Shown: positions 54,086 to 63,265, counted from the first letter of the stretch. The stretch is 64,000 nucleotides of DNA from Amycolatopsis jiangsuensis (GCF_014204865.1 NZ_JACHMG010000001.1:2480001-2544000), one strand, 5' to 3'. The notes: generated by a model not told the origin, from the sequence alone. Translations and numbers: made by a program.

Positions 54086-54396
54086 CAGCGCGGCCCCCGC
54101 ATCCCGGGCGTCGCAGACGGGAACACCCCGGCCGCCGCGTGGTCGCCCTGCTGATACCGGTCGGCAGCGACACCCAGGTGCTCGGCGAAACGCTGCGCTT
54201 CGGCACACCACTCGGTGAACGTGGCCGCCAAAGCCTCCCGGCACCGCCCAGCAGCAGCCGCCGCGCTCCCTCCCGGCACCGCCCCCGGCACCCGTCCCAC
54301 CGGCTCCGCACAGTCCGCGCCGTGCAGGCCGCCTACCTTCTCACCAGCGGATCTGCCCGCCGCTCTCAGCGCGTCCACTATCGTCGTGAAACCCAT
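54085..54396 (-). CDS. small WXG100-like ESX partner protein
   Basis: 103 residues. Helical, Ala-rich, with a WxE-like turn in ATFTEWCAEAQRFAEHLGVA followed by ADRYQQGD: the pattern of ESX/WXG100-type proteins that pair with a secreted partner. Its TGA overlaps the lipase ATG (54083-54087). It is the first gene of the three-gene set and may act as the export partner of the lipase. Confidence 0.65.
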   Translation of the reverse strand: MGFTTIVDALRAAGRSAGEKVGGLHGADCAEPVGRVPGAVPGGSAAAAAGRCREALAATFTEWCAEAQRFAEHLGVAADRYQQGDHAAAGVFPSATPGMRGPR

Positions 54397-54504
54397 GTGC
54401 GATCCCTCCCCGTGATCAGTCCGTCACAGGGTACGGGACGTTGACCAGGTGATTCCACACCTGCCAGTACAGCCGAGGGAACCTACCCACCACGGTCCGC
54501 AGGA

Positions 54505-54774
54505 CTACTCACGCGAGGGTGTCGCCATGCGTTGTTCCATGGTGGATAGGGTGTACAGCGCGGTACGCACCTTCCGGCACGGCCAGCAGGAGCCCCCGGG
54601 TTCAGAGCACATTGCCGCTGCTGCGAAATTAGTTCCACACAGTCCCTCGAACCAGCCCGACAATATTCCGGCGACCATGGCGGTGTCTGATACCCAGTGC
54701 TCTACCGGAGCACCGGCGGACGTGACGCGCGCGAGGTGCGACATAGTGTTCGTTCTGGTTTCTGCGCCGTTCAT
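54505..54774 (-). CDS. small Cys-containing hypothetical protein
   Basis: 89 residues from ATG 54774, with AGAGGGG a few bases upstream as ribosome site. Cysteines at GLCGTNFA, MCSEPGG and SCWPCRK may bind zinc. The start SHLARVTSAGAPVEHWVSDT resembles small actinobacterial proteins often found in conjugative-element regions, but the family is not identified. Same strand as the three-gene lipase set, 108 bases upstream. Confidence 0.5.
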   Translation of the reverse strand: MNGAETRTNTMSHLARVTSAGAPVEHWVSDTAMVAGILSGWFEGLCGTNFAAAAMCSEPGGSCWPCRKVRTALYTLSTMEQRMATPSRE

Positions 54775-55077
54775 ATTTCCCCTCTGTGATTTCTTAGTAG
54801 GTGTCGTATGGTCGCCATTCGATACAGGTGGGCCGGGCGCGGGTATCGAACCGGCAACGGGATCACGGTGATCGACATCATCGGCGAGAATATGTCGTCG
54901 AAAATATTCTTTCTCCGAATATGGCACGCGCGGTTTTCCCGGCCGGAGCCGGGGACATTCTCGCGGCGGCATAGCGGTATTCCGGTGCGGGAATAGTTGT
55001 CTTTGTTGTTCCACGGCTTACTTGGGTCATCGGTTCGCAACAGCGGGCCGGAACCCAAAGTAAAGGAACAACACATC
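54775..55077. other. lower-GC gap with a tRNA-like scrap
   Basis: No convincing gene. On the minus strand 54860-54829 reads GTTGCCGGTTCGATACCCGC and on to CGGCCCACC, like the T-arm and 3' end of a tRNA, but the stem does not pair fully and no cloverleaf can be built upstream. It may be what is left of an attachment site. Confidence 0.3.
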
Positions 55078-55284
55078 ATGTCTGAACACAATTCACACGC
55101 CGTTTCGACCGGCGTTTTTTCGATCCAGGAAGTCGCATGGATTCTCGGTGTCAGTAAGTCCGAGGTGTGCCGGTTGATCCGGGTAGGCACGCTGCCTGCC
55201 GTGCGCCGTCACTCCCGGCTGGTCGTGCCCGCCCATGCGGTGGCGCGGCTGCTGCCCGCCCCCGGCGAGAGGGGGCAGGCATGA
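55078..55284 (+). CDS. excisionase-like helix-turn-helix protein
   Basis: 68 residues from ATG 55078. A MerR/excisionase-type domain: GVFSIQEVAWILGVSKSEVC, RLIRVGTLPAVRRHSRLVVP, AHAVARLL. Such proteins help integrases excise elements or act as small regulators. It is first in a chain of overlapping genes (ATGA to the WhiB-like gene). Confidence 0.8.
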   Translation: MSEHNSHAVSTGVFSIQEVAWILGVSKSEVCRLIRVGTLPAVRRHSRLVVPAHAVARLLPAPGERGQA

Positions 55285-55625
55285 ACGAGTACGAGGACGA
55301 GTTCTCTGCCGAACAGAGCGCCCATCGGCTCGACGATATGGAGGTCGTGCCTACCGGCGTGCTGTCTGAGCTGGTCACCCGTGACGGGGCGTGCATGTGG
55401 CTCACGGCCGGGCCGGAAGAACCGGAGTGGGCCGGAGACGAGGCCACTGACCGTGAAGTCGCCGCGCGGATCTGCGCGGGGTGTGGTGTGCGGGACGCGT
55501 GTCTGGAGCTGGAGTTCCGTACGGCCGGGTTCGCCACGGTCGGGGTGTGAGGTGCGCCGGCAGAGGCCGACCGACGCGCCGCGTATCTGGTGTGGTCTGG
55601 GCGGCGGGACGGGGGCCGGGCATGA
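55281..55625 (+). pseudogene. WhiB-like regulator with in-frame TGA in the GVWGG motif
   Basis: The frame from ATG 55281 carries the WhiB iron-sulfur cysteines: GACMW, then ARICAGCGVRDACLELEF. It reaches ATVGV and meets TGA at 55548-55550, exactly where the invariant Trp of GVWGG belongs. After it the same frame reads GAPAEADRRAAYLVWSGRRD, the normal WhiB ending, to a TGA at 55623-55625. That second stop overlaps the ATG of the next gene, as expected for the intact gene. A single TGG-to-TGA change would explain it. The truncated form lacks the DNA-binding tail. Confidence 0.85.
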
Positions 55626-55933
55626 ACCTGTCTCCGACTCAGTTGCTCGCGGCGCTCGGGGTGGTGGTGTGGATCTGGCGTGCGTCGGCACGGCGGGCCC
55701 GACGTGCGGCGGATGCGGCTCGTGCGGGTGCCCGGTTGCTGTCGCTGACCGGCCGGGTGGTGGCCGGGGCGGCAATCCTGACCGGGGTGCAATGGCTGGC
55801 GTTGACCTACCCGGGTGCGCCGTGGCCGGTGCGGGTCGCCGCGTTGGGTCTGCCTGCCCTGTTCACCTCCTACACGCTCACGCGGGCGCTCACGGTGGAC
55901 CTGCGGAGGGAGACGCGGGGTGGTCGCCGATGA
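55622..55933 (+). CDS. small two-span membrane protein of the island
   Basis: 103 residues from ATG 55622. Membrane segments near residues 7-20 (LLAALGVVVWIWRA) and 41-62 (LTGRVVAGAAILTGVQWLAL), with Arg-rich stretches on either side (RRARRAADAARAGARL, RRETRGGRR). It resembles the small transfer-region proteins of actinobacterial integrative elements. Start overlaps the extended WhiB frame; stop overlaps the next ATG. Confidence 0.65.
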   Translation: MNLSPTQLLAALGVVVWIWRASARRARRAADAARAGARLLSLTGRVVAGAAILTGVQWLALTYPGAPWPVRVAALGLPALFTSYTLTRALTVDLRRETRGGRR

Positions 55934-55990
55934 CCACGCCACGGCATGGAGAGCCGATCGCACGTGTCGCGGTGCAGGTGGACCGGTTGT
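55930..55990 (+). pseudogene. 5' fragment of an unidentified island gene
   Basis: ATG 55930 overlaps the previous stop and gives MTTPRHGEPIARVAVQVDRL before CAACATSIRR. From about 55990 on the DNA is the reverse strand of a recombinase gene, so the frame beyond is artificial even though it stays open to 56307. The fragment marks a deletion or recombination joint. Confidence 0.5.
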
Positions 55991-56429
55991 GCGCCGCGTG
56001 CGCCACTTCGATCCGCAGAATGAACCGGTCGTCCGGGTCGGCCAAGTCCCGCTCACCATGCGCGGAATACACCTTGAACCCGCGCTCAACAAGCTCGATC
56101 AACGTTCCAGATCGCGCGGCTGCCGGAACAGGCGATCGGTATGCCAGACCACCATCCCGTCCGACTCACCCGACTCCACCCGCTCCAACAGCCGCTCCCC
56201 ACCCCGGCCGACGCACCCCCCGCTTCCACGCCGAGAGCCCGCCCTTCAACTCCACACCCAGACAGGCTCCCACCCGTTTGATCACCGTGCGGTTGTCCGC
56301 CCACTGAGTGTCGATCTTCTCCAGCTCACCCGTCTCCGGCACCTTCGACAACCGACCATACGAGTCCAACACCGGCCGCCGCCCGCCCTGACCTGCACTA
56401 ACCTCGTCGTTGCCACCGATGACAACCAC
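55987..56429 (-). pseudogene. serine recombinase N-terminal remnant, two frameshifts and truncated
   Basis: From GTG 56429 three frames make the resolvase-like N-terminal domain: RPVLDSYGRLSKVPETGELE (catalytic Ser in RLSK), TVIKRVGACLGVELKGGLSA and WKRGVRRPGW; then ERLLERVESGESDGMVVWHT, DRLFRQPRDLER; then LIELVERGFKVYSAHGERDL, ADPDDRFILRIEVAHA. An extra G near 56190 and a missing base near 56099 break the frame. The zinc and coiled-coil parts of a large serine integrase are gone at about 55990. It begins next to the right boundary repeat. Confidence 0.82.
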
Positions 56430-56473
56430 AGTAGGTAAACAAGACTGATGTCGCCAAGGAGGCCTTCACGGAC
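56430..56473. repeat. right inverted repeat bounding the accessory island
   Basis: Reading the minus strand from 56473: GTCCGTGAAGGCCTCCTT (to 56456), GGCGAC (56455-56450), TTGTTTACCTACT (56442-56430). The three blocks repeat those at 51490-51554 in opposite orientation. The recombinase GTG lies directly next to the last block. Confidence 0.75.
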
Positions 56474-56536
56474 TTCCCCCGCGAACTGCGAGGCGGGAGC
56501 CGGAGGCGTGAGCCAGCAGCCTGAGCCGAAACCGGG

Positions 56537-58447
56537 TCAGGCGCGGGGCTTCTCCCCCGCGGTCGCGGTGACGTCGGCGCCGAGGCGACCGGCCGCCCAT
56601 TCGGTGATCCGGCGGGCGATGTCCTGGGCGGTCAGGCCGACCCGGTCCAGGACCTCGTTGCGTGAGCCGTGCTCGTGGAAAGCCTGCGGCACCGCGAGAT
56701 CGCGCAGCGGCACGTCGCATTCGGCGTCGCGCAGGACCGCGGCCAGTGCGGAGCCGAAACCGCCGTGCCGGCCGCTGTCCTCGACGGTCACCACGAGCTT
56801 GTGCTGTTCGGCCAGCGCGACCAGCTCCGCGGGCACCGGCACCACCCAGCGCGGATCGGCCACGGTGACCCCGATGCCCTGGTCGGCCAGCCGGTCCGCG
56901 GCGGTCAGGGCGAGCTTCGCGAACGCGCCCACGGCCACCAGCAGCACGTCCGGCGACGTCTTCGGCCGGCGCAGCACGTCGACCGTGCCCAGCCGCTCCA
57001 CGGCCGGGACGTCCGGGCCGACGGTCCCCTTGGAGAACCGCAGTGCGGTCGGGCCGTCGGAGACCGCGACCGCCTCCCGCAGCTCCTCGCGCAGCGTGCC
57101 CGGGTCCCGTGGGGCGGCCACCCGCATCCCGGGAACCATCCCGAGCAGCGAAAGGTCCCAGATTCCGTGGTGGCTCGGGCCGTCCGGACCGGTGATGCCC
57201 GCGCGGTCCAGCACCAGCGTGACCGGCTGGCGGTGCAGGGCCACGTCCATCAGGACCTGGTCGAACGCGCGGTTGAGGAACGTCGAGTACACCGCGACGA
57301 CCGGGTGGTAGCCGCCCATCGCCAGGCCGGCCGCGGAGGTCACCGCGTGCTGTTCGGCGATGCCGACGTCGAACCAGCGGTCCGGGAACCGGTCGGCGAA
57401 CTTCTCCAGCCCGGTCGAGCGCAGCATCGCCGCGGTGACCGCGACGACGTCCTCGCGGTCCGCGCCGATCTTCGCCAGCTCGTCGCCGAACACCCCGGTC
57501 CAGCTCGGCCCCTTCACCGGGGGCAGGCCGGTCTCCGGATCGATCGGATCGGTCTGGTGCATCTGGTCGGCCTGGTGGTTCACCGCGGGCGCGTAGCCGT
57601 GGCCCTTCTCGGTGACCACGTGCACGATCACCGCGCCGCCGAACGCCCGCGCGCTCTGGAACGCCTTCTCCAGCGCCACCAGGTCGTGGCCGTCGACCGG
57701 GCCGAGGTACTTCATGCCCAGGTCGGAGAACATCACCTGCGGGCTGAGCGCGTCCTTGATCCCGGCCTTCGCGGCGTGCAGCGCGGCGTAGATCGGCTTG
57801 CCCACGACCGGTGTGCTGCGCAGGATCTCGCGGCCGCCGTCGAGCAGCCGCTCGTAGCCCGGCTGCAGCCGGAGCGCGGCCAGGTGGTCGGCCATCCCGC
57901 CGATGGTCGGCGAATACGACCGGCCGTTGTCGTTGACCACGATCACCACCGGACGGTCCCGGTTGGCCGCGATGTTGTTGAGCGCCTCCCAGCACATCCC
58001 GCCGGTGAGCGCCCCGTCGCCGACCACCGCGATCGCGTGCCGGCGCGGCCCGCCGGACAGGTCGAACGCCTTCGCCAGCCCGTCCACATAGGACAGCGCG
58101 GTGGACGCGTGGCTGTTCTCGACCAGATCGTGCTCGCTCTCGCCGCGGCTCGGGTAGCCGGTCGGCCCGCCCTGCTGGCGCAGCCGGTCGAACGCGCTGT
58201 GCCGGCCGGTGACGATCTTGTGCACGTACGCCTGGTGCCCGACATCCCAGACGATCGCGTCGCGCGGCGAATCGAAGACCCGGTGCAGGGCCAGGGTCAG
58301 CTCCACGACCCCCAGGTTCGGCCCGAGGTGCCCGCCGGAGCGGCGCACCTTGTCGACGAGGAAGTCCCTGATCTCGGCCGCCAGCTCGCCGAGGTCCTCG
58401 ACGCTCATGCGCTTCAGGTCCGCCGGTCCGTGCACCGAGTCCAGCAT
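56537..58447 (-). CDS. dxs: 1-deoxy-D-xylulose-5-phosphate synthase
   Basis: 636 residues from ATG 58447, with GGTGGAG 6-12 bases upstream; GTG 58459 in frame is possible. TPP-dependent [43 protein letters not shown], the cofactor motif [40 protein letters not shown] with the activating Glu, and [20 protein letters not shown]. It begins the MEP isoprenoid pathway. The start of the core genome right of the island. Confidence 0.95.
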   Translation of the reverse strand: MLDSVHGPADLKRMSVEDLGELAAEIRDFLVDKVRRSGGHLGPNLGVVELTLALHRVFDSPRDAIVWDVGHQAYVHKIVTGRHSAFDRLRQQGGPTGYPSRGESEHDLVENSHASTALSYVDGLAKAFDLSGGPRRHAIAVVGDGALTGGMCWEALNNIAANRDRPVVIVVNDNGRSYSPTIGGMADHLAALRLQPGYERLLDGGREILRSTPVVGKPIYAALHAAKAGIKDALSPQVMFSDLGMKYLGPVDGHDLVALEKAFQSARAFGGAVIVHVVTEKGHGYAPAVNHQADQMHQTDPIDPETGLPPVKGPSWTGVFGDELAKIGADREDVVAVTAAMLRSTGLEKFADRFPDRWFDVGIAEQHAVTSAAGLAMGGYHPVVAVYSTFLNRAFDQVLMDVALHRQPVTLVLDRAGITGPDGPSHHGIWDLSLLGMVPGMRVAAPRDPGTLREELREAVAVSDGPTALRFSKGTVGPDVPAVERLGTVDVLRRPKTSPDVLLVAVGAFAKLALTAADRLADQGIGVTVADPRWVVPVPAELVALAEQHKLVVTVEDSGRHGGFGSALAAVLRDAECDVPLRDLAVPQAFHEHGSRNEVLDRVGLTAQDIARRITEWAAGRLGADVTATAGEKPRA

Positions 58448-58668
58448 CGTCAGCTCCACCTCGCCCGTTCCCGCTGTCCGTTTCCTCCGCCGGTTCCGGC
58501 CAGTCTACGGACGGCCGCCACCGGCCCCCCGGTGCCCGCGGCGCGCGTCACAGCCGCAGCCCTCCGCGCAAGGACACGACCGGGCGAATGTGAGCCTGAT
58601 CGGCCAAGTCGCGCCTCACCCCGGGTAGCCGCGATAATCCGCACCGACCCCGAGCCCGAGAGGACCCC

Positions 58669-60138
58669 ATGGCGGACTTGTACATCGACGGCGAATGGGT
58701 GGACGCGCGCGCGGGCGGGCGACGCGAGATCCGCTGCCCTGCCGACGGCACCCTGGTCGCCGAGGTGGCCGAAGCGACCCGCGAGGACACTGAGGCCGCG
58801 ATCGCCGCCGCGCGCCGCGCGTTCGACACCGGCCCGTGGCCGGGCACCGCGGCCGCCGAACGCGGTGACCTGCTGCTGCGCGCGGCCGCCCTGCTCGACC
58901 GCGACGCCGAGATCTTCGCCAGAGCCGAGTCACTGGACACCGGCAAGCGGCTGGTGGAGAGCCGCTACGACATGGCCGACATCGCTGCCTGCCTGCGGTA
59001 TTTCGGCAAGCTTGCGGGCAACGAGGCCGGCCGCGTGGTGGACACCGGCAGCCCGGACTCGTTCAGCCGGATCGTGCACGAGCCGGTCGGGGTGTGCGGG
59101 CTCATCACGCCGTGGAACTACCCGCTGCTGCAGACGGTCTGGAAGATCGCGCCGGCACTGGCCGCGGGCAACACGTTCGTGCTCAAGCCGAGCGAGCTCA
59201 CCCCGCACACCGCGATCCTGTTCCTGAAGCTGCTGACCGAGGCCGGGCTGCCCGGCGGCGTCGGCAACCTGGTGCTGGGCGCCGGACCGGAGGCCGGTGC
59301 CCCGCTGTCGGAACATCCCGACGTGGACCTCGTGTCCTTCACCGGCGGGCTCGTCACGGGACGGCTGATCGCCGCCAACGCGGCCGCGACGGTCAAGAAG
59401 GTCGCACTCGAACTGGGCGGCAAGAACCCGAACGTGGTCTTCGCCGACGCCGACTTCGAGACCGCGGTGGACTACGCGCTGACCGCGGTGTTCCTGCACT
59501 CCGGCCAGGTGTGTTCGGCCGGCGCGCGGCTGATCGTGCAGCGCGAGTGGCACGACGAGTTCGTGGCCGAGCTGGTGCGCCGCGCGGAACGGATCCGCCT
59601 CGGCGGGCCGTTCGACGAGCGGGCCGAGACCGGGCCGCTGATCTCCGCCGCGCACCGGGAAAAGGTGGAACGGTACGTGGCCACCGCGCTGGAAGAGGGC
59701 GCGGTGCTGCGCACCGGCGGCAAGCGGCCCGACGACCCCGCGCTGGCCGACGGTTTCTACTACCTGCCCACGATCCTCGACGAGGTGCGCCAGGGCAGCA
59801 CCGCGGTCGTCGAGGAGTCGTTCGGGCCGGTGCTCACCGTGGAGACCTTCACCGACGAGGACGACGCGGTCCGCATCGCCAACGACACCCACTACGGGCT
59901 CGCCGGCGGAATCTTCACCTCCGACGCGGCCCGTGCCCAGCGCGTGGCGAACCGGCTGCGCCACGGCACGGTGTGGATCAACGACTTCCACCCGTACCTG
60001 CCACAGGCCGAATGGGGCGGCTACAAGCAGTCCGGCTTCGGCCGCGAGCTCGGTCCCACCGGCCTCGCCGAGTACACCGAGGTCAAGCACATCCACCAGA
60101 ACCTGCGCCCCGGTCCCCAGCACTGGTTCGCCGGCTGA
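58669..60138 (+). CDS. betB: aldehyde dehydrogenase (betaine-aldehyde type)
   Basis: 489 residues. ALDH family with E248 in KVALELGGKNPNVVFADAD and C282 in FLHSGQVCSAGARL; PWNYPLLQTVWKIAPALAAG and FGPVLTVETFTDEDDAVRIA are typical. First of a three-gene run with an APC permease and a GMC oxidoreductase; together the layout suggests choline to betaine oxidation with uptake, although another amino-alcohol cannot be ruled out. Confidence 0.88.
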   Translation: MADLYIDGEWVDARAGGRREIRCPADGTLVAEVAEATREDTEAAIAAARRAFDTGPWPGTAAAERGDLLLRAAALLDRDAEIFARAESLDTGKRLVESRYDMADIAACLRYFGKLAGNEAGRVVDTGSPDSFSRIVHEPVGVCGLITPWNYPLLQTVWKIAPALAAGNTFVLKPSELTPHTAILFLKLLTEAGLPGGVGNLVLGAGPEAGAPLSEHPDVDLVSFTGGLVTGRLIAANAAATVKKVALELGGKNPNVVFADADFETAVDYALTAVFLHSGQVCSAGARLIVQREWHDEFVAELVRRAERIRLGGPFDERAETGPLISAAHREKVERYVATALEEGAVLRTGGKRPDDPALADGFYYLPTILDEVRQGSTAVVEESFGPVLTVETFTDEDDAVRIANDTHYGLAGGIFTSDAARAQRVANRLRHGTVWINDFHPYLPQAEWGGYKQSGFGRELGPTGLAEYTEVKHIHQNLRPGPQHWFAG

Positions 60139-60183
60139 CCCCGGATTCCCCCACCCCCATCCCCACCGGACGGAAGGACGCCG

Positions 60184-61707
60184 TTGAGCGACACCGGCGA
60201 TCGCGAACTGAGCGAGTTCGGCTACACCAACCAGCTGAAGCGGACCCTGGGCAGCTTCCACACCTTCGCCGCCGGGATCAGCTACATCTCGGTGCTGACC
60301 GGGGTGTTCCAGCTGTCCTACCTCGGCCTGTCCGAGGGCGGGCCGGCCTACTGGTGGTCCTGGCCGATGGTCTTCGGCGGCCAGCTCATGGTGGCGCTGT
60401 GCTTCGCCGAGCTGGCCGCGCAGTACCCGGTCGCCGGTTCGGTCTACAACTGGGCGAAGAAGCTCAGCAATCCGCACCTGGCCTGGATGGCCGGCTGGAT
60501 GATGCTGCTCGCCTCCATCGTGTCGATCTCCGCGACCGCGCTGGCGTATCAGCGCACGCTGCCGCAGATCACCTCGTTCTTCCAGTTCATCGGCGACGGC
60601 ACCGGGACCAGTGACGCGGCCAACGGCGTGCTGCTGGCCGGGATCCTGATCGTGTTCACCACGCTGGTCAACGCGTTCGGCGTCAAGCTGATGGCGCGGA
60701 TCAACAGCGCCGGGGTGTTCATCGAGCTGTTGTTCGCGGTGCTGCTGGTGGTGTTCCTGGTCTTCCACTTCGTCCGCGGGCCGGGCGTGGTGACCGAGAC
60801 CAACGGCACCGGCGCCGGTCATTCGGCCGGCTACCTCGGCGCGTTCCTGATCGCGGGCATCGCCTCGTCGTACGTGATGTACGGCTTCGACACCGCGGCG
60901 TCCCTCGGCGAGGAATCGGTGAACCCGCACCGCAACGCGCCGAAGGCGATCCTGCGTGCGCTGGTCGCCTCGTTCGTGCTGGGCGGGCTGATCATCCTCT
61001 TCGCGCTGATGGCCGTCGGCGACCTCAACGCCCCCGAACTGGGCACGGTGGGGCTGCAGTTCGTGCTCACCGACGCGCTCGGCCCGGCGATCGGGCGGGT
61101 GTTCCTGTTCGTGGTGTTCATCGCGATCACGGTGTGCGTGCTGGCCGTGCACACCGCGGCGATCCGGATCGCGTTCGCGATGGCGCGGGACAACGCGCTG
61201 CCCGGCGGCTCGAAACTGGCGCGGGTCAACAAGAAGACCGGCACCCCGGTGCTGCCTGCGGTGGTGATCGGCGTGCTCGCGATCGCGCTGCTGCTGCTCA
61301 ATATCAACTCCACGCAGATCTTCTCCGCGGTGACCAGCCTGGCGATCATCCTGATCTACCTGTCCTACCTGCTGGTGACCGTGCCGATGCTGGTGCGCAG
61401 GCTGCGTGGCGGCTGGCCGCGCAAGGACGCCCCGGCCGGCCGCTTCTCGCTCGGGCGCTGGGGCCTGCCGGTGAACGTGCTCGCGATCCTGTGGGGCGGC
61501 GCGATGACGATCAACCTGGCCTGGCCGCGCAACGAGATCTACAACGCGTCCCCGCCGTTCCACTGGTACCTGCGGTGGATCTCGGTGCTGTTCGTCGGCG
61601 TGTTCGCCGCCGGCGGCTTCGCCTACTACTGGTTCGTGCAACGGCACAAGATCGGGGTGCTGGCCGACCACGCCGCCCCCGTGTCCGAAGAGGAGGTTTC
61701 CCGGTGA
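60184..61707 (+). CDS. APC-family amino acid/amine permease
   Basis: 507 residues from TTG 60184, with GGAAGGA upstream. Twelve predicted membrane segments; APC marks: FGYTNQLKRTLGSFHTFAAG, ALCFAELAAQYPVAGSVYNW, IASSYVMYGFDTAASLGEES and a late VLPAVVIGVLAIALLLLNIN. Substrate probably choline, betaine or a related amine, from its partners. The stop overlaps the oxidoreductase start. Confidence 0.86.
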   Translation: MSDTGDRELSEFGYTNQLKRTLGSFHTFAAGISYISVLTGVFQLSYLGLSEGGPAYWWSWPMVFGGQLMVALCFAELAAQYPVAGSVYNWAKKLSNPHLAWMAGWMMLLASIVSISATALAYQRTLPQITSFFQFIGDGTGTSDAANGVLLAGILIVFTTLVNAFGVKLMARINSAGVFIELLFAVLLVVFLVFHFVRGPGVVTETNGTGAGHSAGYLGAFLIAGIASSYVMYGFDTAASLGEESVNPHRNAPKAILRALVASFVLGGLIILFALMAVGDLNAPELGTVGLQFVLTDALGPAIGRVFLFVVFIAITVCVLAVHTAAIRIAFAMARDNALPGGSKLARVNKKTGTPVLPAVVIGVLAIALLLLNINSTQIFSAVTSLAIILIYLSYLLVTVPMLVRRLRGGWPRKDAPAGRFSLGRWGLPVNVLAILWGGAMTINLAWPRNEIYNASPPFHWYLRWISVLFVGVFAAGGFAYYWFVQRHKIGVLADHAAPVSEEEVSR

Positions 61708-63251
61708 GCGAGTTCGACTACGTGGTCGTCGGTGGCGGCACGGCGGGGTCGGTGGTGGCCGCGCGGCTGTCGGAGGACCCGGACGTGACGGTCTGTCTCC
61801 TGGAGGCCGGTCCGTCGGACGCCGGGGCCCCGGAGGTACTGGCGCTGACCCGCTGGATGGAGCTGCTGGAATCCGGGTTCGACTGGGACTACCTCGTGGA
61901 GCCCCAGGAATCGGGCAACTCCTACCTGCGCCACGCACGGGCCAAGGTGCTCGGCGGATGTTCCTCGCACAACTCGTGCATCGCGTTCTGGGCCCCGGCG
62001 GAGGACCTCGACGAATGGGCCGCGATGGGCCTGTCCGGCTGGTCCGCGGCCGACGTCTTCCCGCTGTACACGCGGCTGGAGACCAATGACGGGCCCGGCG
62101 AGCACCACGGTCGTTCCGGGCCGGTGACGATCCGGTCCGTGCCGCCGCACGATCCGACCGGCGTGGCGCTGCTGTCGGCGTGCGAGCAGGCGGGTATCCC
62201 GACCACCGAGTTCAACTCCGGCTCCACCGTGACCCACGGCGCGAACTGGTTCCAGATCAACGCCCGTGAGGACGGCACCCGGTCCTCTGCCTCGGTGTCC
62301 TACCTGCACCCGATCGAGGGCAAGCGGCCGAACCTGGAGGTCCGCACCGGTGCGCGGGCCAAGCGGCTGCTGTTCGACGGCCGCCGCTGCACCGGCGTCG
62401 AGGTGCTGGCCCCGGACCTGATCCACAGCGAGCGGCTCACCGCGCGACGCGAGGTCGTGGTCAGCTCCGGCGCGATCGACACGCCGAAGCTGCTGATGCT
62501 CTCGGGGATCGGCCCGGCAGGGCACCTGCGCGAGGTCGGCGTGGACGTGCTGGTGGACTCCCCCGGCGTCGGCGCGAACCTGGAGGACCACCCCGAGGGC
62601 CTGGTCATGTGGGACGCGCTGCAGCCGATGGTCACCGAATCCACGCAGTGGTGGGAGATCGGCATCTTCACCACCACCGAGGACGGCCTTGACCGGCCGG
62701 ACCTGATGTTCCACTACGGTTCGGTGCCGTTCGACCTCAACACCGTGCGCTACGGCTACCCGACCACGGAGAACGGCTTCTGCCTGACCCCGAACGTCAC
62801 CCGCAGCCGGTCGCGCGGCACGGTCCGGCTGCGCACCCGGGACTTCCGCGACAAACCCCGCGTGGATCCGCGGTACTTCTCCGACGAGCACGACATGCGC
62901 GTGATGACCCACGGTGTGAAGCTGGCCCGCACGATCGCCGAGCAGCCCGCGCTCGACGAATGGGCCGGCGTCGAGCTGGCACCGGGTCGCGACTGCGTGA
63001 CCGACGACGAGATAGCCGACTACATCCGCAAAACGCACAACACCGTGTACCACCCGGCGTCCACCGCGCGAATGGGCGCGGACGGCGACCCGGACGCGGT
63101 GCTCGACGCGCGGCTGCGGGTCCGCGGCGTCGAGGGCCTGCGGGTGGCCGACGCATCGGTGATGCCGTTCCTGGTCACGGTGAACCCGTGCATCACCACC
63201 ATGGCGATCGGCGAGAAGTGCGCCGACATGCTCAAGGAGGACCGCGGCTGA
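61704..63251 (+). CDS. betA: GMC-family FAD oxidoreductase (choline dehydrogenase-like)
   Basis: 515 residues from GTG 61704, preceded by AGAGGAGG (61690-61697). FAD motif YVVVGGGTAGSVVAARLSED; VLGGCSSHNSCIAFW as second GMC signature; the C-terminal active site NTVYHPASTARMGADGDPDA and VNPCITTMAIGEKCADML. It oxidises an alcohol, probably choline, to the aldehyde used by the dehydrogenase two genes upstream. Terminator hairpin follows. Confidence 0.86.
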   Translation: MSEFDYVVVGGGTAGSVVAARLSEDPDVTVCLLEAGPSDAGAPEVLALTRWMELLESGFDWDYLVEPQESGNSYLRHARAKVLGGCSSHNSCIAFWAPAEDLDEWAAMGLSGWSAADVFPLYTRLETNDGPGEHHGRSGPVTIRSVPPHDPTGVALLSACEQAGIPTTEFNSGSTVTHGANWFQINAREDGTRSSASVSYLHPIEGKRPNLEVRTGARAKRLLFDGRRCTGVEVLAPDLIHSERLTARREVVVSSGAIDTPKLLMLSGIGPAGHLREVGVDVLVDSPGVGANLEDHPEGLVMWDALQPMVTESTQWWEIGIFTTTEDGLDRPDLMFHYGSVPFDLNTVRYGYPTTENGFCLTPNVTRSRSRGTVRLRTRDFRDKPRVDPRYFSDEHDMRVMTHGVKLARTIAEQPALDEWAGVELAPGRDCVTDDEIADYIRKTHNTVYHPASTARMGADGDPDAVLDARLRVRGVEGLRVADASVMPFLVTVNPCITTMAIGEKCADMLKEDRG

Positions 63252-63265
63252 GGCTTCCCACCACT

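Noticed and set aside
54829..54860. tRNA gene on the minus strand
   Set aside because: The T-loop-like GGTTCGATA is present, but the T-stem does not pair fully and no acceptor, D or anticodon arms can be found upstream. At most a remnant.
55930..56307. A 125-residue protein from ATG 55930
   Set aside because: Beyond about 55990 the frame is the reverse strand of a recombinase gene, with low-complexity Pro/Thr/Arg composition.
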